Shown: one piece after another, positions 19,945 through 31,152 of the stretch
How positions within the stretch are numbered: position 1 is the first letter of the stretch
Layout: each line of letters starts with the position of its first letter
From: Athripsodes cinereus
Lineage: Eukaryota > Arthropoda > Insecta > Trichoptera > Leptoceridae
NCBI GenBank assembly: GCA_947579605.1
Contig: OX388314.1
Location: forward strand, 558,001 to 622,000
DNA length: 64,000 nt
Direction of reading: 5' to 3'
Made by a program: the position numbers and the translations under genes
Notes under the pieces: generated by a model
Told to the model about the DNA's origin: nothing
The model's database searches: none
Seen by the model: the letters and a program-made list of their open reading frames with translations, nothing else

Positions 19945-20125
19945 TCTAATAATATTGGGGGTCCCTCTTACACAATACACCGTTCTTATGACAAATACAT
20001 CAGAGCGCAAGGAATGTCGTGGAAAGAGGTGACGCGACCGGCACAGAGACGCTCTGAATGCTGGAGGCTGGTTTCTGCCCTGTGCTTCCGAGAGGAGCAT
20101 TGAGGGCGATGATGATGATGATGAA
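19945..20125 (+). mobile_element. RTE-3 LINE 3' fragment, (ATG)n tail
   Basis: The frame gives SYTIHRSYDKYIRAQGMSWK, then EVTRPAQRRSE and LVSALCFREEH, then a stop, GGGCG and four to five ATG units. A related copy in the opposite orientation is at 28705-28974. It is an RT C-terminal remnant only. Confidence 0.75.
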
Positions 20126-20551
20126 TAATAATCTCGCACTTAAGGTTCACAGACTAAAATACATTAAGTGCCTGTATTAAATTTAATAACACAAGTAGAT
20201 ATTTTACATCGACATTTTGTGTATGCATTCGTTATCGAACAACATGAATCCCTCTCTACATTCCACAGATACAACAGCGCTAACAACGGCCGACGGACGT
20301 TTATGAATATTTTTGTTTTTCTGAAAATATTTCAGCATTTCAAGTTTGTGCTGCTGAGATACATTTACATAATGAGTTGCTTCCATATCCGGAACGACTG
20401 CCGACCAAACTTCTCTTTTTATATCTATTCAAAATAATGTACGTTGTTCAACAACATGGCTTTATACCACATAATAATAATTATTATTGTGAAAATTCAT
20501 TTTAATATAAGTTTTAAAATGTTAAACTAAAACAGTGTTTAATTTTCAGCA
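20126..20551. other. No supported feature
   Basis: Opposing short frames (20168-20437 and 20204-20386) show no motif. I treat them as chance. Confidence 0.35.
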
Positions 20552-21028
20552 ATGATTTTGTATTTAGTCAATTAATAGTGACTAAATGCTAATTTCCGAG
20601 CGCTTTCGCCTTGCGGCATCTTCAGGGTAAGAGTTACTTAGAAGTAATAATCAGCTGTTTGCTTTTAGTGCCTAAAAAACTTTCCACTCTACATAAGTAA
20701 CTTTTCAGAAATGATTTTGTATTTAGTCAATTAATAGTGACTAAATGCTAATTTCCGAGCGCTTTCGCCTTGCGGCATCTTCAGGGTAAGAGTTACTTAG
20801 AAGTAATAATCAGCTGTTTGCTTTTAGTGCCTAAAAAACTTTCCACTCTACATAAGTAACTTTTCAGAAATGATTTTGTATTTAGTCAATTAATAGTGAC
20901 TAAATGCTGATTTCCGAGCGCTTTCGCCTTGCGGCATCTTCAGGGCAAGAGTTACTTAGAAGTAATAATCAGCTGTTTGCTTTTAGTGCCTAAAAAACTT
21001 TCCACTCTACATAAGTAACTTTTCAGAA
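20552..21028 (-). repeat. 159-bp tandem array, three units, hammerhead-like core
   Basis: Three near-identical 159-bp units start at 20552, 20711 and 20870. The minus strand of each unit carries CTGAAGATGCC-GCAA-GGC, GAAA, AGCGCTC, which resembles a type I hammerhead ribozyme core (CUGANGA, stem II, GAAA, palindromic stem III, cleavage C), with one extra U before stem II. A separate 9-bp inverted repeat (ATTTAGTCA...TGACTAAAT) lies alongside. Short tandem units with such ribozymes are known as retrozymes or Penelope-associated repeats. The array is certain; the ribozyme is a hypothesis. Confidence 0.85.
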
Positions 21029-21798
21029 ATGATTTTGCATGTCCTAAATGCACACAATATGTAACTACGATTTTTTTATCTTTAAAACATGAAAATTACA
21101 TACAGAAAAATATTAATATTTCATGAGAGTTTTAATCTAATTATGTTTTAGGAAGTTTACAGTCACAGGTAGTCATTCATTAAAAGAAAAATGTATTAAT
21201 TTGAGGTACCTATATACCTACATAACCCTTTGTTGTCTACAAAAAAGGGTGAATCACTTTCATGTTTTGAAATCATAATACTCATCAAATTAATCTTGAA
21301 TAAACATATCTATATACAAAAACACCATGCTTTATTCTGATACTAATTACATTCGTTGTTTAACATAAAATAACGCCAATTATTATTGGTCATGTTGTTT
21401 ATAAGAATGGAAGTATTGAAGATTGTCCTGACCTTATACCTAACAGGAAAATGGTCATGGCATAGAAAGAACATCAGCTGGATAAATGTCCAAAGATTAA
21501 AGGTGCATTTTGGTTTTGAAAAGGACAGAGAAATATTATCGCAAGTAACTATCGACGTTATATGCTGACTAAGAGAAATATTTTCTCAAGTAATCACCAC
21601 ACAAGTTTTTCGCTGACTTGGCATGAGAGTAAAAATATATATTTGAGATAAAATATTTTTCATATTCAGAGTATTGAGATTCATAATGTTTTCATAAGAT
21701 TCAATTCTAAAATAAAAAGATTTGAGATTTAAGAAATCTAGATAATGTCAATTACGGATAATTATATTGGGAGTAATAGGGATTATGAATTCATAGTT
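21029..21798. other. AT-rich DNA, nothing recognised
   Basis: A 60-residue frame at 21386-21568 has no recognisable motif. Confidence 0.35.
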
Positions 21799-22141
21799 CC
21801 ATGGAGCACCCGGCAAAGAATTGGTCTCTCACTTTCCTCCGTAAGTTTTCGAGTTTTCTGTAATAGGCAGTAGGTGTTGGAAAAATAAGAACTTTGTTCA
21901 TCTTAAACTCAGCGATGAGATTTGTTACCCATCATTCTTCTGATTCTTATTCATTGATCTATTGCTTCGGAAGTTGTTCTCTCGTGTAATACTGAGGACC
22001 AATTTTCCTTCTATATCTTGCTATCCATCCTGAATGTCTTAATTTGTTTTTGGCACAGAGAAGACGGCTTACGTGTTTGTTACATACGGCTGGTCTGTTG
22101 GCTCTCTCACTTGTGGGATACGCAGTGATGGCATTAGTAAT
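21799..22141 (+). mobile_element. S1 copy with about 90-bp internal insertion
   Basis: The 5' half (CCATGGAGCACCCGGCAAAG to GATTTGTTACCCATC) and 3' half (CATCCTGAATGTCTTAATTT to GGCATTAGTAATA) align to S1. Between them, about 21932-22020 is foreign and includes GTTGTTCTCTCGTGTAATAC. Confidence 0.72.
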
Positions 22142-22277
22142 AAATTTTACTCTGTCTGTTAGATGAGGCAATACTAAGACATTTTTTGTTATTATTAAGT
22201 CCGATAGTATTAAAAGATAAGTTAGTTCATATTTTCACAAAGCATAATATTCCTTTTAATAACAAACATAAATAATA

Positions 22278-22806
22278 ATACTATACTATACTATACTATA
22301 CCCTCACACCATGTCCCAAGTGGGGTAGGCAGAGAGAACGGAACGCCAAACAGATCTATCTTTACACACTTCCTTCGCTTCCTCCACATTCATACAGTTC
22401 CTCATACACGCACGTCGGTTCCTCTTACTCAACACGCGGCCGTCCTTGAGAATTTGATCCACGTGATCAAGCCACGTGGTTCTCGGACGCCCGCGTTTCC
22501 TCACACCCTTTCTTTCAGATAAGTATATCCTCTTTGTCATTATTACCTCGTTCATTCGTTCAACATGCCCAAACCACCGTAGTTTATTCACGCGCATTCT
22601 GTCCACAACAGTCTTCTTGCATCCGCTCATTCTTCTAATATCCTCATTCTTCACTCTATCACGCAGCGTTTTACCAACCATTCTTCTCAACGATCGCATC
22701 TCTACTGCATTTACTCCACTTTCGTCCTTCTTCAACCACGTCCATGTCTCGCTTGCATACGTAAGTGACGGTACCAGAATGGTATTGTGCACCAGCATTT
22801 TAGCAT
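22278..22806 (-). mobile_element. RTE-1 LINE 3' fragment with 10-bp TSD
   Basis: Flanked by ATAAATAATA at 22268-22277 and 22807-22816. The tail on the minus strand is (TATAG)n following GTGAGGG. The element is 5'-truncated within the RT C-terminal region. Confidence 0.88.
22304..22798 (-). pseudogene. RTE-1 RT C-terminal domain (164 aa open)
   Basis: It reads LVPSLTYASETWTWLKKDES, then MRSLRRMVGKTLRDRVKN, LRWFGHVERMN, RGRPRTTWLDHVDQIL, NRRACMRNCMN and SVLSAYPTWDMV. There are no stops, so this is a younger copy than the one at 5382. It has no catalytic boxes and is a 3' fragment. Confidence 0.85.
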
Positions 22807-22816
22807 ATAAATAATA

Positions 22817-23524
22817 TTATTCATTGAAATATAATGACAGCTGAATTCAACCATCAAAAGCTCAAACCGACCACAAGCTTTTCAGATTATTATTTCCGGA
22901 GTTCGTTTATCTTTTAAATATAAAAATATGATCTTTTGTAATAGTTTCCCTTTCGGTTTGTTTACAAAAAAATTACATTTCTTTTGAATGAAAACTACTT
23001 GTAAAACAAAATACTCTGGTGATAGTTTAACCTTTTCATGGCTTTTAGTACCTACTTAAAGTTGTAAAAGGTATTAGATAATATTCTCTCTTCAAAGGTA
23101 TCAAAACGGAAATTATTGCTTCAGAAAGGGTAGATAAAAACACGAAATTTTGAGTCTAGGCATGTTTTTTTGAAGTTGTAAAATGTAAATAGGTGCTTAT
23201 TTGAATTCGAAACGTTAAACTTTTTATAGCTCTCTATTTATTTTTCTTATATTCCACTAACTATATAGTTCAATAAAGAGAAGGTTAAAGTTTTGTATGG
23301 TGGATTTTGTTGCAGAATATAATGTAATAATGTAAAACTATGAATATTTTATACGTGCTTTGAAGATAATAGGTATTACTTTTTATTTTTTCTATACAAT
23401 AAAGTAAATGATAATTTACATTCTAAACTTTACAATACGACAATTTATATTCTATTTTGAATTTTTTCTTCATCCCCATTAACAATGTGCTTTTTCTTAT
23501 TTTTAAGAGAGACTTTCAAAGAGG
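22817..23524. other. AT-rich DNA, nothing recognised
   Basis: No supported element or frame. Confidence 0.35.
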
Positions 23525-23625
23525 TGATTTTTTTTTTTTTAAAGATATGTAGTTTTGTTTGTTATAAACCCAAATACAACCTTATACACCTTTCACAGTA
23601 AGCAACTAAAAGCTTGTGTCGTTTT
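23525..23625 (-). mobile_element. S2 SINE fragment
   Basis: Poly-T at 23529-23540 is the minus-strand A tail. TTTGTTATAAACCCAAATAC and CACCTTTCACAGTAAGC identify the S2 body. The tRNA-like head is missing. Confidence 0.72.
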
Positions 23626-23769
23626 GTATGTAATAAAAATTATAAGCATGTTACGTCAACTTGATCGAAGGGCTGACAAGGTAGTGATATTAAATTTCAA
23701 ATGTTTACAGTACAAGCAGGATGAAAAAAATCAGACTAATCAGGCCATCTCGATCTCGCAAGACGGGCT

Positions 23770-23945
23770 TCGGAGATAGAGATTTAGATGCTGGAACAAG
23801 CTTCGTCTGGGCCTGTGAGAGGAGGTAAAGAGAAGGCTTTGGAAGTAAGCTGAAAACACACCTTTTTGCTGGGAGCTCGAGTTCATGTTAAAAGTAAATG
23901 GTGATTTATAAATTGAATCGTCCACATTTATTATTATTTATGGAA
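23770..23945 (+). pseudogene. Possible LINE C-terminus with TTATTATT tail
   Basis: A short broken frame with SKLKTHLFAGS resembles the KLKTLLFKKS ending of the LINE at 31437, and is followed by an ATTTATTATTATTTA tail. It is weak because the match is short. Confidence 0.35.
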
Positions 23946-25238
23946 ATACACACAAGCTGTGTGAGTTTTACTTATGAGAATTAACATGAAATTTTACAAA
24001 AAAACGTCAAATTAATCTATAATATTAATATTCCATCTCATAAAACCAACTTTGGGCATTTTAAACACAATTCTATCGGCGCACTGCAAACTTGGGGGTT
24101 AAATCTGATCGCCGGATATTTGGCTATTCGGTTTACAATTTTGACAAATATTCTTTGTTCGATATCTGATAAAGTCACTTTGGTGCGGTGCTGATTGCAT
24201 AGTCCTAATCACCTTGCTTGTTCGGGCGCGCATCCGCAGCCGCATTGTCTGCTTTGGGTATTTTTTATGCATATTAATTTGCTGTTTTTTTTTTGTAACT
24301 TTTATTATAAGTGACAACCTTGTGGGCTTAGTGTAATATCGCAAAGTATTAAATTATGTATACAAGTTGAGCAGGATAATGCATTGTTCATATTTTGTGG
24401 TTCCTAAATTATTTCTGTTCATATATGTATTCAAATGTTTTATAATCCGAATAAAATAAAGTAAAATATATAAACTAAGTAAAGTAGTTAATTTCATATC
24501 TAGATACGGTAGTAATTTAAATAATACACTTAATAGCTTCCCGTGTAGCAACATAATTATGTCGATTATATAATTATAATGTATACACCCTGATACAGCT
24601 GTAAAGTGTAAAGGAATGAGATACTCATTAATCACTAGCGATATTTTTTTTTATATAATAATTTTGACACTGAGCTTATTAAAAATTAATTGAAAATTCC
24701 CAGCCACTTTCGTCGTTAATGAATCTATCAAAATTATGTCGCAACTAATTGGGACTTTGTAATTAATTTCGAAATATTTATGGGGAATAAAATTAGCGTT
24801 TTTTTTTAGTTATTTAATGTTAACTAACTTTTTTATATTTATTTTCATGCCATGTGACCCAAATTGAGTGATTTTGCCTGATAAAAACACAAAGCTTTAT
24901 TAACATGGAACAAAATAAATTTAGTAATAAACGTAACACCTTTTAGGTTCTTGGGATGGAAGACTTAATGGGTAATTTATTTTTATCCAGCGTTACTTAG
25001 ATTAAAAATAGCTTCGATTGAAAATACCTATATACATTAATTTATCTCCATAAATTATGAGATGAATTGGGCTAGTTAGAAGATATCGTGCCTTTGCAAG
25101 AAACTCGCCCTCTGTTTATTGGTTACATCTAATTTGAATGCATTTTTATGTTAAATGAAGAATGAATAAATAAATTTAAAAAAATCGCTGGAATCTCCGT
25201 TAAGGAACTTTCCTTTATCAAGTTTTCAATTGTATGTA
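23946..25238. other. AT-rich DNA, nothing firm
   Basis: Near 24305-24340 a TTATTATAAGTGACAACCTT stretch resembles the LINE 3' UTR near 27790, but is too short to call. Other frames look like chance. Confidence 0.3.
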
Positions 25239-25342
25239 CGTCCTATAAAAGGCAGAAGCTCGAAAACCCTCATTAATAAGCCAATTTAAATTTACAATTG
25301 AGCGATGAGGCATGTCACCCATTCTGCATGTCTTTTTTTTCG
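25239..25342 (+). mobile_element. S1 fragment
   Basis: It matches the middle of S1: CCTATAAAAGGCAGAAGCTC, GAGCGATGAGGCATGTCACC, CATTCTGCATGTCTT. Both ends are lost. Confidence 0.6.
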
Positions 25343-25984
25343 TAAAGTGGTAATTTTATTCGTTAAACTTGAAAAAGATCCCAGATTTATATTTTCTTAG
25401 ATATTTTATGAAAACCACTTAATTCTAATAAATATTTATTTAAGATTTATTTAAAACTATAACGGACAGAAGAAAATAAATATAAATTTGTTTACGTAGG
25501 CTGCGGTTAAATATGTAATTTGATATTGTTATATTTTATTTATTTGTATTTTCAACAGGAAACATAATTTTTTATTTAATTTTCATGTAGGGAAGAAGAT
25601 ATTTTAAGAAAAATTTTTTTTTTACTTCAATTCACGGATAAGTTTTCGAGAATCTTAAAGTAACAAAATTTTGAGAAGAAGGTTTAACAGTAATAATTAA
25701 TTAATTTCTTTAAAAAAGATTATTTCCTGGATTAACGTTTGACGGAAACAATTTGGAAGATTGATTACATATCATTTGGTTTTTTAATAATTTATTATTG
25801 TGAAAAATATATTTAAATTTCAATCAAGCAAATTAAGTTCTCAAAAAGTTTAACGTAAATAGTTGTATACAACAGCTTAATGTGTGGGGGGTGGTTGAGA
25901 GTGAATTGAGTATTATAAAGAACGCGGCGGCAGAATTGCATCTACAGTATGTTCTAAGTATTATACAACCAAATAATTCTTCAT
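25343..25984. other. AT-rich DNA, nothing recognised
   Basis: No supported feature. Confidence 0.35.
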
Positions 25985-26330
25985 ATAATGATCAGTCATG
26001 GTCATAAAAAAAACTTAGCAATCTAATGCCGGGAAAATTCACCTATCCAGATATACAGGATATCAAAGGATTAGGCTCAAAACGCGGATTCAAAATACCA
26101 GTATTGTTTATGTTTTCGGCATTAACTATTAAACAATTTCTAGACATGATTTTTTTTTAACTGAGAGTTTTTAGATTAACGCTCGTTAATGGTGGACGCT
26201 CCATCAAAACCGCGGTAGCAAATAAAAAGCTCAAAAAATAACAATAATTACATAATTATCTTAAAAAAAAATCATACCAGTATTGTGCCTGAAATATCTG
26301 TGTGTTTATTATAATAGATTTTTGATTTTT
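25985..26330 (+). repeat. Dispersed repeat D1, copy 1
   Basis: It shares GATCAGTCATG, GGATATCAAAGGATTAG and TGCCTGAAATATCTGTG with the inverted copy near 52690-52925. It is noncoding and of unknown family. A 166-bp insertion with a 13-bp TSD splits it at 26108-26273. Confidence 0.65.
26108..26273 (+). mobile_element. 166-bp retroposon-like insertion with 13-bp TSD
   Basis: ATACCAGTATTGT occurs at 26095-26107 and again at 26274-26286. The intervening DNA is absent from the D1 copy at 52.7 kb and ends in an A-rich run (CTTAAAAAAAAATC), consistent with target-primed insertion. Family unknown. Confidence 0.68.
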
Positions 26331-27249
26331 TTTTAATGTAAATTAACCGATAAATGTAATTTTTGTTAATTAGTTATTAAAGATTTCGGAGTAACCCCTG
26401 TAGCTGACATGACTAAAGGTATTATACTATAAACACGTCATATTAGTTTAGGGAAGACGCTGAATACAAAATGCACGTTGATATTTAATTGGTTAATTTA
26501 TAATAAAAAAAATCGGTAGGCTTTACGTGAAAACTTTTACCTAAAAGTATTTCTTAGAAATAATGTATTTGGCAAAACAACATTTTCTGGGTCAGTTAGT
26601 TTAAAGTTAGTTTAAATAAAATACAATATTTATCGTATCAAAGTAATTTGCTTCAAACTTTTAACATTTTCCACGCCCCGTACTTACATATCTTATTATA
26701 TTGAGTAATATCTTTCTTCTTTGAAACGAATAGAAAACTTTATTCAATCATGTAAGATAACATATATTTTTTAAAACTTTAGTTAGGTACTTGTATTAGT
26801 TGTCAGTTTTCGTTTATATGAAACATTTTTTTCTTATTCAAACTTTTTGGGAAATCGTTGTCGCCATCTTCAAGAAGTATGTATTGAAGTTCTGAAAGAT
26901 GTCAACAAAAAGTTTTCGGAAATCTTGCAGATGTAAAAGTAGCAACATGAAACACCCGAACATTGGCATCCAGTGTCGTATCATTCTATTTATTTGTGTC
27001 AAATTCATATGATGTGAAGGTAAACATAAACATAACATAGCATGCACAGACAATTAAAACAGATTGAGTTAGTATCAAACTCAGATATGAATTTTGTATT
27101 ATGGGTATTGACTTATACATAGGTATATAATATATTAAAATGTATGTACTAAACATCTTTACGTGTAACACCCAGACAACTGACTTGAGAAGGTGAGCTG
27201 CATGTTTATTATGCCATGCTTGTATGAAACCCATCAAGATTATTATTAT
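26331..27249. other. AT-rich DNA, nothing recognised
   Basis: Overlapping minus-strand frames at 26838-27237 have no motif. Confidence 0.35.
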
Positions 27250-27330
27250 TATTTATAGATAAGGCGATATACGTCACTGGATACTGAAGTGGCAAGGTCT
27301 TAATTCCGGACCCGAAAAGCAAGTATCTAA
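27250..27330 (-). repeat. Dispersed repeat D2, copy 1
   Basis: On the minus strand CTTTTCGGGTCCGGA, CTTGCCACTTCAG and GACGTATATCGCCTT match 40728-40800 on the plus strand. Family unknown. Confidence 0.6.
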
Positions 27331-27600
27331 GTATTTACCTTTAGATTTTTATTTTATTTTTTATAAATGTTAAAAGCACAAAAAATACAATAACGACATA
27401 TTATATAAAGTAAAAAAATATCTTTCAGAGATCAGCTATCATCCAACACCATGCGCCACAATTAATTTAAAAAACCATAGATACCTAACATTCCGGTCAT
27501 CTCAACATACCTACATTATACACAGTCTCGCTCGCTCAAGCAATCATCACATTAGCACAAAAACACAAATCAATAATAAAAAATCAAGGGGAAGGGAAAA

Positions 27601-27614
27601 GGGGGGGGGGGGGG
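27601..27614. repeat. Poly-G run
   Basis: Fourteen consecutive G, unusual in this AT-rich window. It is prone to sequencing-length error. Confidence 0.9.
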
Positions 27615-27779
27615 TGATGCGTACCCGCTGATTCAGCGATGAAGTGGGGAAGTAAGTTTTTTGAATACTTGTCTCTTGTATGCATTCAGAGGTAATCCGA
27701 AAATATCGACGTCTGTTAGTGCATTATTATTAGTGCATTGTTTTTTTTATTGTCTAATGTGGTAGTTTTTTTTTTATCA

Positions 27780-27964
27780 TTTTACTATTCTTTTATTTAA
27801 ATCTCACAACCTTATGGGCTTCAAACATAATATAAATTTTTAATTTGTGTACACTTATAAATAGGGCGATATATTGATACCATTTTTTGTTTGCCATGTT
27901 TGTTTTTGTGCATATATTTTGTCTGTAGTGTGCTGTCGATGTGAAATAAATAAATAAATAAACA
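27780..27964 (+). mobile_element. LINE 3' UTR with (AAAT)n tail
   Basis: Noncoding sequence runs through GTCTGTAGTGTGCTGTCGAT to GTGAAATAAATAAATAAATA at 27943-27962, the form of a CR1/L2-type LINE 3' end. It directly abuts an RTE-type fragment. Confidence 0.5.
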
Positions 27965-28192
27965 ACTTTTGTCAGATGGGGCAGGAAAAGAGGACGCTTC
28001 TGGTGCGACCACGTAGAACGGTATAGCAGCGATAGACTCCCTTAAGAAGTTGCAAACAACGTGGCAACGGGAACTCGCTCACCTGAAAAACCTGTAAAGA
28101 GATGACGAGACAGCTGGTGCTCTGTGTCCCAAGAGATCTCGATGCCATAGAAACAAATCTACCGATCAATTAAAAGAAGAAGAAGAAGATTT
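27965..28192 (+). pseudogene. RTE-4 LINE C-terminal fragment, (GAA)n tail
   Basis: The broken translation contains RKRGRFWCDHVER and CVPRDLDAIETNLPIN, followed by AAGAAGAAGAAG. It resembles the post-RT tail of an RTE-type element with the FWCDHVER equivalent of WFGHVER. Confidence 0.55.
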
Positions 28193-28606
28193 GTAGTTTA
28201 ATACTGAAAATATAATATGACAACGTGCTCAAATATAAATACATACGATGGCAACACAATTCAAAACTTATAATTATCATCATAATAATAATATGGTGAC
28301 CTTAGCAGGTATTTTCTACACGTTATTCCCTGAAGTTTATGAACTTTCATCTTTTAGAAGTATCAAACAATCTCTCTTGTATTATGTAAGTACACTAGGG
28401 AACATGATTGTTGTGTTGGAAGTTCATGGAATCAATATTACAAGCATTGTTAGTCAAAGTCACGGTATATTATTATAACTTTATAAGGTCAAATTCTATG
28501 TTCCTTAGAGTCCCTGGCAATAAATACGTCTCGCATCCTTTCTGACAGATTTCAAGTGAGAATTTATAAAACAGCCCATATAAGGCATTGCAGATCATCA
28601 ATTATT
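28193..28606. other. No supported feature
   Basis: A 76-residue frame at 28248-28478 has no recognisable motif and average AT-rich composition. Confidence 0.35.
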
Positions 28607-29035
28607 AGAGTTCGTCTGTAGCCTGGAGGTAGAGTTTTCTCCGTGCCAACAAAAAATTAAGGCATTCGGGATAGATAAAAAACCTCATCGCTGAATTTAA
28701 TATATTCAGGTTCATCGCCCTCAACGCTCCTCTCGGGAGAACAGGGCAGAAACCAGCCTCCTCCATTCAGAGCGTCTCTGTGCCAATTGCGTCACCTCTT
28801 TCCACGACATTCCCTGCGCTCTCATGTCGTTGTCATAAGAACGGTGTATTGTGAAAGAGGGACGCCCGGGCCGACGGAACCCTTGCGAACCGAAAAACAG
28901 TTCTCTTTTTGGCCAACTATCATTGGGCATTCTCAGAACATGTCTCCGCCAGGACCATCGTCTCTCCTGAATTACATCGCTGAATTAAATATATAAAATG
29001 TCTTTATTATTTCAAACACCTGTCTTTAACACCGT
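28607..29035 (-). mobile_element. S1 copy split by an RTE-3 insertion
   Basis: S1 sequence at 28607-28704 (GTGCCAACAAAAAATTAAGG, CCTCATCGCTGAATTT) continues at 28975-29035 (CGCTGAATTAAATATATAAA, ACACCTGTCTTT). The inserted RTE-3 fragment lies between. Confidence 0.75.
28705..28974 (-). mobile_element. RTE-3 LINE 3' fragment with 19-bp TSD
   Basis: Flanked by CATCGCTGAATTTAATATA (28686-28704) and the same sequence with one mismatch (28975-28993). The minus strand encodes HVLRMPNDSWPKRELFFGS, then GRPSFTIHRSYDNDMRAQG, MSWKEVTQLAQRRSEWRRL and VSALFSREER. It is 5'-truncated with an open frame. A related plus-strand copy is at 19945. Confidence 0.85.
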
Positions 29036-29429
29036 ATTTGCAAAAATAGTGAGAGAAATGAGAAAATAGCTACATTTCAAACTAGAATCATCATTTAAAA
29101 TACAATTTTGTCAAATTAAAATAAATATAATACAGCACGTTGTTTGGTTGAATGAGCTTTCTGTATAATCATATCAAAAATAATACAGTATCACGTCTGA
29201 TATGGTGAGCTTATCTTTATCAACTTTTTAAAAGGTATCCACTCGTAACTGTAGATCTGAAGTAGCTTTTATTAACAACACGATCAATACATAAATTATA
29301 TTAAAGCACAGCACGTTTAATGTATCAGGGTTGTGAAAGAAGATACAAAAATCATTTTAGTTTTAAGAATAAAGGATTATTTTACAGAAAAACTCTTTAA
29401 TTTCAGGGAGTACTATCGGGACTATCTTC
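29036..29429. other. AT-rich DNA, nothing recognised
   Basis: No supported feature. Confidence 0.35.
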
Positions 29430-29765
29430 CATAGTTGGGGTTGCCAACGGATCAACTGCGTATAATCAACATACACGTTGTCCTCTCGGTGGCAACAAAA
29501 GTAAAGACATTCAGGATAGGTATGGCATACCTCATCGCTGAACTGTAAGCCTAGTCAAAACAAATTTTAGCTTAACGTTTTCGTTTCTTTTTCGTTCGAA
29601 TATCGACGACGTTGCGATAAAGTGTCAATTTATGAGCTACGAAAATTGACACTTTCTTGCAATGTCGCCTATATTCGAACTAAAACGTAACGCTAAAATG
29701 GGTTTTGACTATACCTACTAAACATGTAAAATGTCTTAAAACGTACCGTTCTTTTAAAGGAAACA
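29430..29765 (-). mobile_element. S1 copy split by a MITE
   Basis: S1 blocks GGGTTGCCAACGGATCAACT, GTTGTCCTCTCGGTGGCAAC and CATACCTCATCGCTGAACT precede the MITE. ACATGTAAAATGTCTTAAAA follows it. Confidence 0.7.
29554..29709. mobile_element. 156-bp MITE with TA duplication
   Basis: A near-perfect foldback: GTCAAAACAAATTTTAGC at the left is the inverse of GCTAAAATGGGTTTTGAC at the right, apart from a few bases. TA occurs at both flanks. AAAGTGTCAATTT and AAATTGACACTTT pair near the centre. The TA target suggests Tc1/mariner-type mobilisation. It sits inside an S1 copy. Confidence 0.8.
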
Positions 29766-31152
29766 TGATAGCTCGAAATTCATATGGAATAGGTATCCTT
29801 TACAATATGAAAAGTCTGAAGAAAAAGGAATGAAAATTAAGCAATCGTGTCTGTAAAGTTTCGAACTTTTGATGACTGTGTGGATTTATTATAAACTCGA
29901 ACTATTAGAAACTAATAGAGATTTTTATTAGCAAATATGTACAATTTTTAATCATGTTTTTTTAAACTCGCTCTACCTGTTCGATAAGTTAAAGATTTAA
30001 TAAAAACAAGGTGATCGGTGGTGTGCTGATTGTCTCGGAATTTCAATCAAATGTTCTTGGGTAGTATTTACTCTTATTTCACGACACAAGCAAAATATTT
30101 CCTTATGCGGGAGATTATTGAAATTGTTCTTAACCCATGTTTACGTATCTAAAATTGTCAATTTTTTATTGGAGGTGTGCCTATATCGTGTGAGTATTGC
30201 TACAATAAAAGATAAAAGTTGTACAAGTTTGTGTATAAATTGATTGTGATAATATTGTTAGTTTGAATTATAGATTGATAAGTAAATTAATTAATTGTAT
30301 TGTAGTAGGTGTATATACTTAGGTGTTAAGTAAGTAATATGTGTGCATAGTATGTATTGACTATGCTCAGGACAAAGGCACCAAACAACAATTTTGCCAA
30401 AAATGGTTTTATGTTTTAGAATCAATTATTATTTGTCTCTTGCACACATTCTGGTAAAAGGATTCAATCCCCAAACGTCTATAGTTTTTATGGAATATGC
30501 AAAATATATATATATATTTTTTAGCTAGGACTTTTATATCGAATAGGATAAAGGACTCAAACAGCCTGAGTTTCATTATTAACACAAAAAAATATTCATC
30601 CAGACATAATTTTTCGGCGAGGTAAGAGCCGTCAAACCACATAACCCCAAACATGCGACATACATATTTCTTTTACATGTTGCTTAAATCTGTCAGTACA
30701 AAGGACTTGCTTATAACTTGATAATTCCTGAATATTTTCTCTTGATTTTTTATGACATAATTTAAAAAACTACATTACAACAAGATGGTAAAATAATAAT
30801 GACAATAATATGACATCTTCTTTATCCCACAATTTTTTGCTTCTCCTACAAAATTTTACTAATGTGGTTTGAAGCCTTTGTCCTGAGCACAGTCGATAAA
30901 TGTACATAGAATATGTGTATTTATGTATGTTACATATACATTGATAGTATTAATAATATTATCAAACAACAATTGCCGTGTTTGTGTTCCATTACAGACT
31001 CGTGCTTCTTTGTCAATATAGCTAGATACATTACATTACATTATACTTATACCTTTAGCGGTATATTGAGATAACCTGACAGGTATATTATTATTTTAAT
31101 ACTAACTTTAAGCTCAGCTTCTCTCAGGAAATAAATAAAAACAAATTGATAA
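29766..31152. other. AT-rich DNA, nothing recognised
   Basis: A minus-strand 81-residue frame (30409-30654) has no motif. No repeat family was identified. Confidence 0.3.

Noticed and set aside
22476..22814. 112-residue plus-strand frame (and the similar one at 60744-61145)
   Set aside because: Antisense shadows of RTE-1. They resemble each other only because the underlying LINE sequence is repeated.
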